From NCBI GenBank assembly GCA_021789565.1, contig JAJYJL010000717.1, forward strand, positions 1-5,287: 5,287 nt of DNA, in the 5' to 3' direction. Origin of the DNA: Acidobacteriota bacterium. GTDB taxonomy: Bacteria; Acidobacteriota; Terriglobia; UBA7540. Both the position numbers and the translations under genes were made by a program. The notes under the pieces are model-generated. The model did no database searches, had not been told where the DNA came from, and saw only the letters and a list, made by a program, of their open reading frames with translations. This document shows positions 4,270 to 5,287 of this stretch, piece after piece (positions within the stretch are counted from its first letter, which is position 1; every line of letters begins with the position of its first letter).

Positions 4270-5287
4270 CTAGAATGCGATCTGCTTCCCAAGTGGAAGG
4301 TCTCGTGAAGATGATCCCACATGAATGACATACTTCCCCGGGACAAGTTCCCACGCATTGGAGCTTTCATCAAAGATGCTCAGACGATCTCGATTGACTG
4401 AAATGGACACCTGCTTTGACTCTCCGGGTGCCAATTCAATCTTGCTCCATCCGACCAGACGCTTCGGGGGCTCACCCGCTGATTCCGGCAATGATGCATA
4501 GACCTGAGCCGTCTCGATTCCTGCACGATTGCCCGTGTTTGCGACCGTGAATGACACCGTCGTGGGCTCACCAGGTGTCACGGTCAATCCAGAGTAAGCA
4601 AATGTTGTGTACGAAAGCCCAAAGCCAAATGGGAAGAGCACCTCTTTCTTCTCCGCGTCGTACCACTTATAGCCGACCTTTAGGCCCTCGTCGTAATGCA
4701 CATCGAAGAATGGACCGATGCCCATGAAGATTCCCATCATTCCAGGAGCACCCGCAAGTTTCGGTACGGGATGACCTGGATCCGGCTTTGGCGGGGCGAG
4801 ATGAATCGGATGCGGCAGATCGGCTTCGCTCCTCGGGAAGGTCAGAGGCAACCTGCCGGATGGATTGACGTCGCCAAAGAGGAGGTGAGTAATGGCTTGC
4901 GAACCGCGAATACCGGGATACCAGGCCTCTACAACGGCAGCAACCTTGTCGATCCAGGGCATCAGAACCGGACCTCCGGTTTCAAGCACAACGATCGTGC
5001 GCGGATTCGCAGCGGCAACTGCCTCAATGAGTACGTCCTGATTGTCGGGCAAGGAGAGATTGGAAAGGTCCATACCCTCTGACTCATGTTGAACCGCGAA
5101 AACGATGGCAACTTGCGACTTCCCTGCTAGCTTGGCAGCAGAAGCAGGATCGGAGCCGGAATCGAACTGCACCACAGCATGAGGGGCCTCAGCTTCGATG
5201 CCCTTCAAAGGCGCGGAACGCTGGTAGACCTGAACAAGCGCAAAACTTGCAAGAGGATCCTTCAGCAGCGCGGGCGGTGGCGGAACT
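4270..5287 (-). CDS. Glycoside hydrolase family 3 (beta-glucosidase-like), C-terminal part; N-terminus outside the window
   Basis: The frame is open to the right edge, giving 338 visible residues of an enzyme that usually has 700-900. The TIM-barrel domain with the nucleophile Asp is not in the window. What is seen is the GH3 C-terminal alpha/beta sandwich: SQVAIVFAVQHESEGMDLSN, with the SEGMD motif near visible residues 69-73 whose Glu is the usual acid/base candidate; then NPRTIVVLETGGPV, AWYPGIRGSQA and LLFGDVNPSGRLPLTFP. FPFGFGLSYTTFAYS leads into a fibronectin type III-like domain (about the last 110 residues) ending at TAG 4272-4270. The family removes terminal beta-linked sugars from oligosaccharides or glycosides; the exact substrate cannot be told. 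Many relatives have EGxDR, while Leu replaces the Arg here, and a Met/Gly-rich loop (PGMMGIFMGIGP) precedes FDVHYDEG. A start codon inside the window is ruled out because family homology continues upstream of every candidate. Confidence 0.93.
   Translation of the reverse strand, partial: VPPPPALLKDPLASFALVQVYQRSAPLKGIEAEAPHAVVQFDSGSDPASAAKLAGKSQVAIVFAVQHESEGMDLSNLSLPDNQDVLIEAVAAANPRTIVVLETGGPVLMPWIDKVAAVVEAWYPGIRGSQAITHLLFGDVNPSGRLPLTFPRSEADLPHPIHLAPPKPDPGHPVPKLAGAPGMMGIFMGIGPFFDVHYDEGLKVGYKWYDAEKKEVLFPFGFGLSYTTFAYSGLTVTPGEPTTVSFTVANTGNRAGIETAQVYASLPESAGEPPKRLVGWSKIELAPGESKQVSISVNRDRLSIFDESSNAWELVPGKYVIHVGSSSRDLPLGKQIAF

Noticed and set aside
4696..5082. 128-codon plus-strand open frame inside the GH3 gene
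   Set aside because: It is antisense to the conserved GH3 C-terminal domain and its product looks random.
4270..5208. GH3 gene starting at the TTG at 5208
   Set aside because: The frame stays open to the window edge and a 312-residue protein would lack the whole catalytic barrel; the gene is partial, not short.

Overview
The window looks like part of a chromosome from a soil-type bacterium, most likely an Acidobacteriota member (Granulicella/Terriglobus/Edaphobacter-like). That guess rests on the mix of a C30-type carotenoid oxidation operon, a GH3 beta-glucosidase and an archaeal-type Prx6 peroxiredoxin at moderate GC. It is an inference; no marker gene is present to confirm it. I see no rRNA, tRNA, CRISPR array, insertion sequence or phage gene.

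Layout. (1) Positions 1-2587, minus strand: a two-gene carotenoid operon. Its first gene (719-2587) encodes an aldehyde dehydrogenase fused in frame, through a signal-peptide-like hydrophobic segment, to a DUF2141 domain. Its stop codon overlaps the start of a CrtP/CrtNb-type carotenoid oxygenase (1-722, cut by the window edge). (2) Positions 2588-3294: about 700 bp between the divergent operon and peroxiredoxin gene. No recognisable gene lies there, but there is a long imperfect hairpin with an alternative pairing near the operon side, and short direct and inverted repeats nearer the peroxiredoxin side. (3) Positions 3295-4026, plus strand: a Prx6-group peroxiredoxin with the C-terminal cysteine pair of the Aeropyrum-type enzyme. 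(4) Positions 4027-4269: a convergent intergenic stretch with two inverted-repeat structures. (5) Positions 4270-5287, minus strand: the C-terminal part of a GH3 glycoside hydrolase whose N-terminal half lies outside the window.

How the genes fit together. In Staphylococcus and Methylomonas, CrtP/CrtNb oxidises the terminal methyl of a C30 carotenoid to an aldehyde, and an aldehyde dehydrogenase (AldH/CrtNc) turns it into the carboxylic acid. Both enzymes are encoded here with a 4-nt start/stop overlap, so a terminal carotenoid acid, probably further decorated, is the predicted product. The unusual element is the fusion of the dehydrogenase to an exported-looking DUF2141 domain. This could tether the enzyme to the membrane where the carotenoid sits, or yield two proteins after signal-peptidase cleavage. 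The divergent peroxiredoxin detoxifies peroxides and shares an oxidative-stress theme with carotenoids, but a regulatory link is only suggested by position. The GH3 gene appears unrelated.
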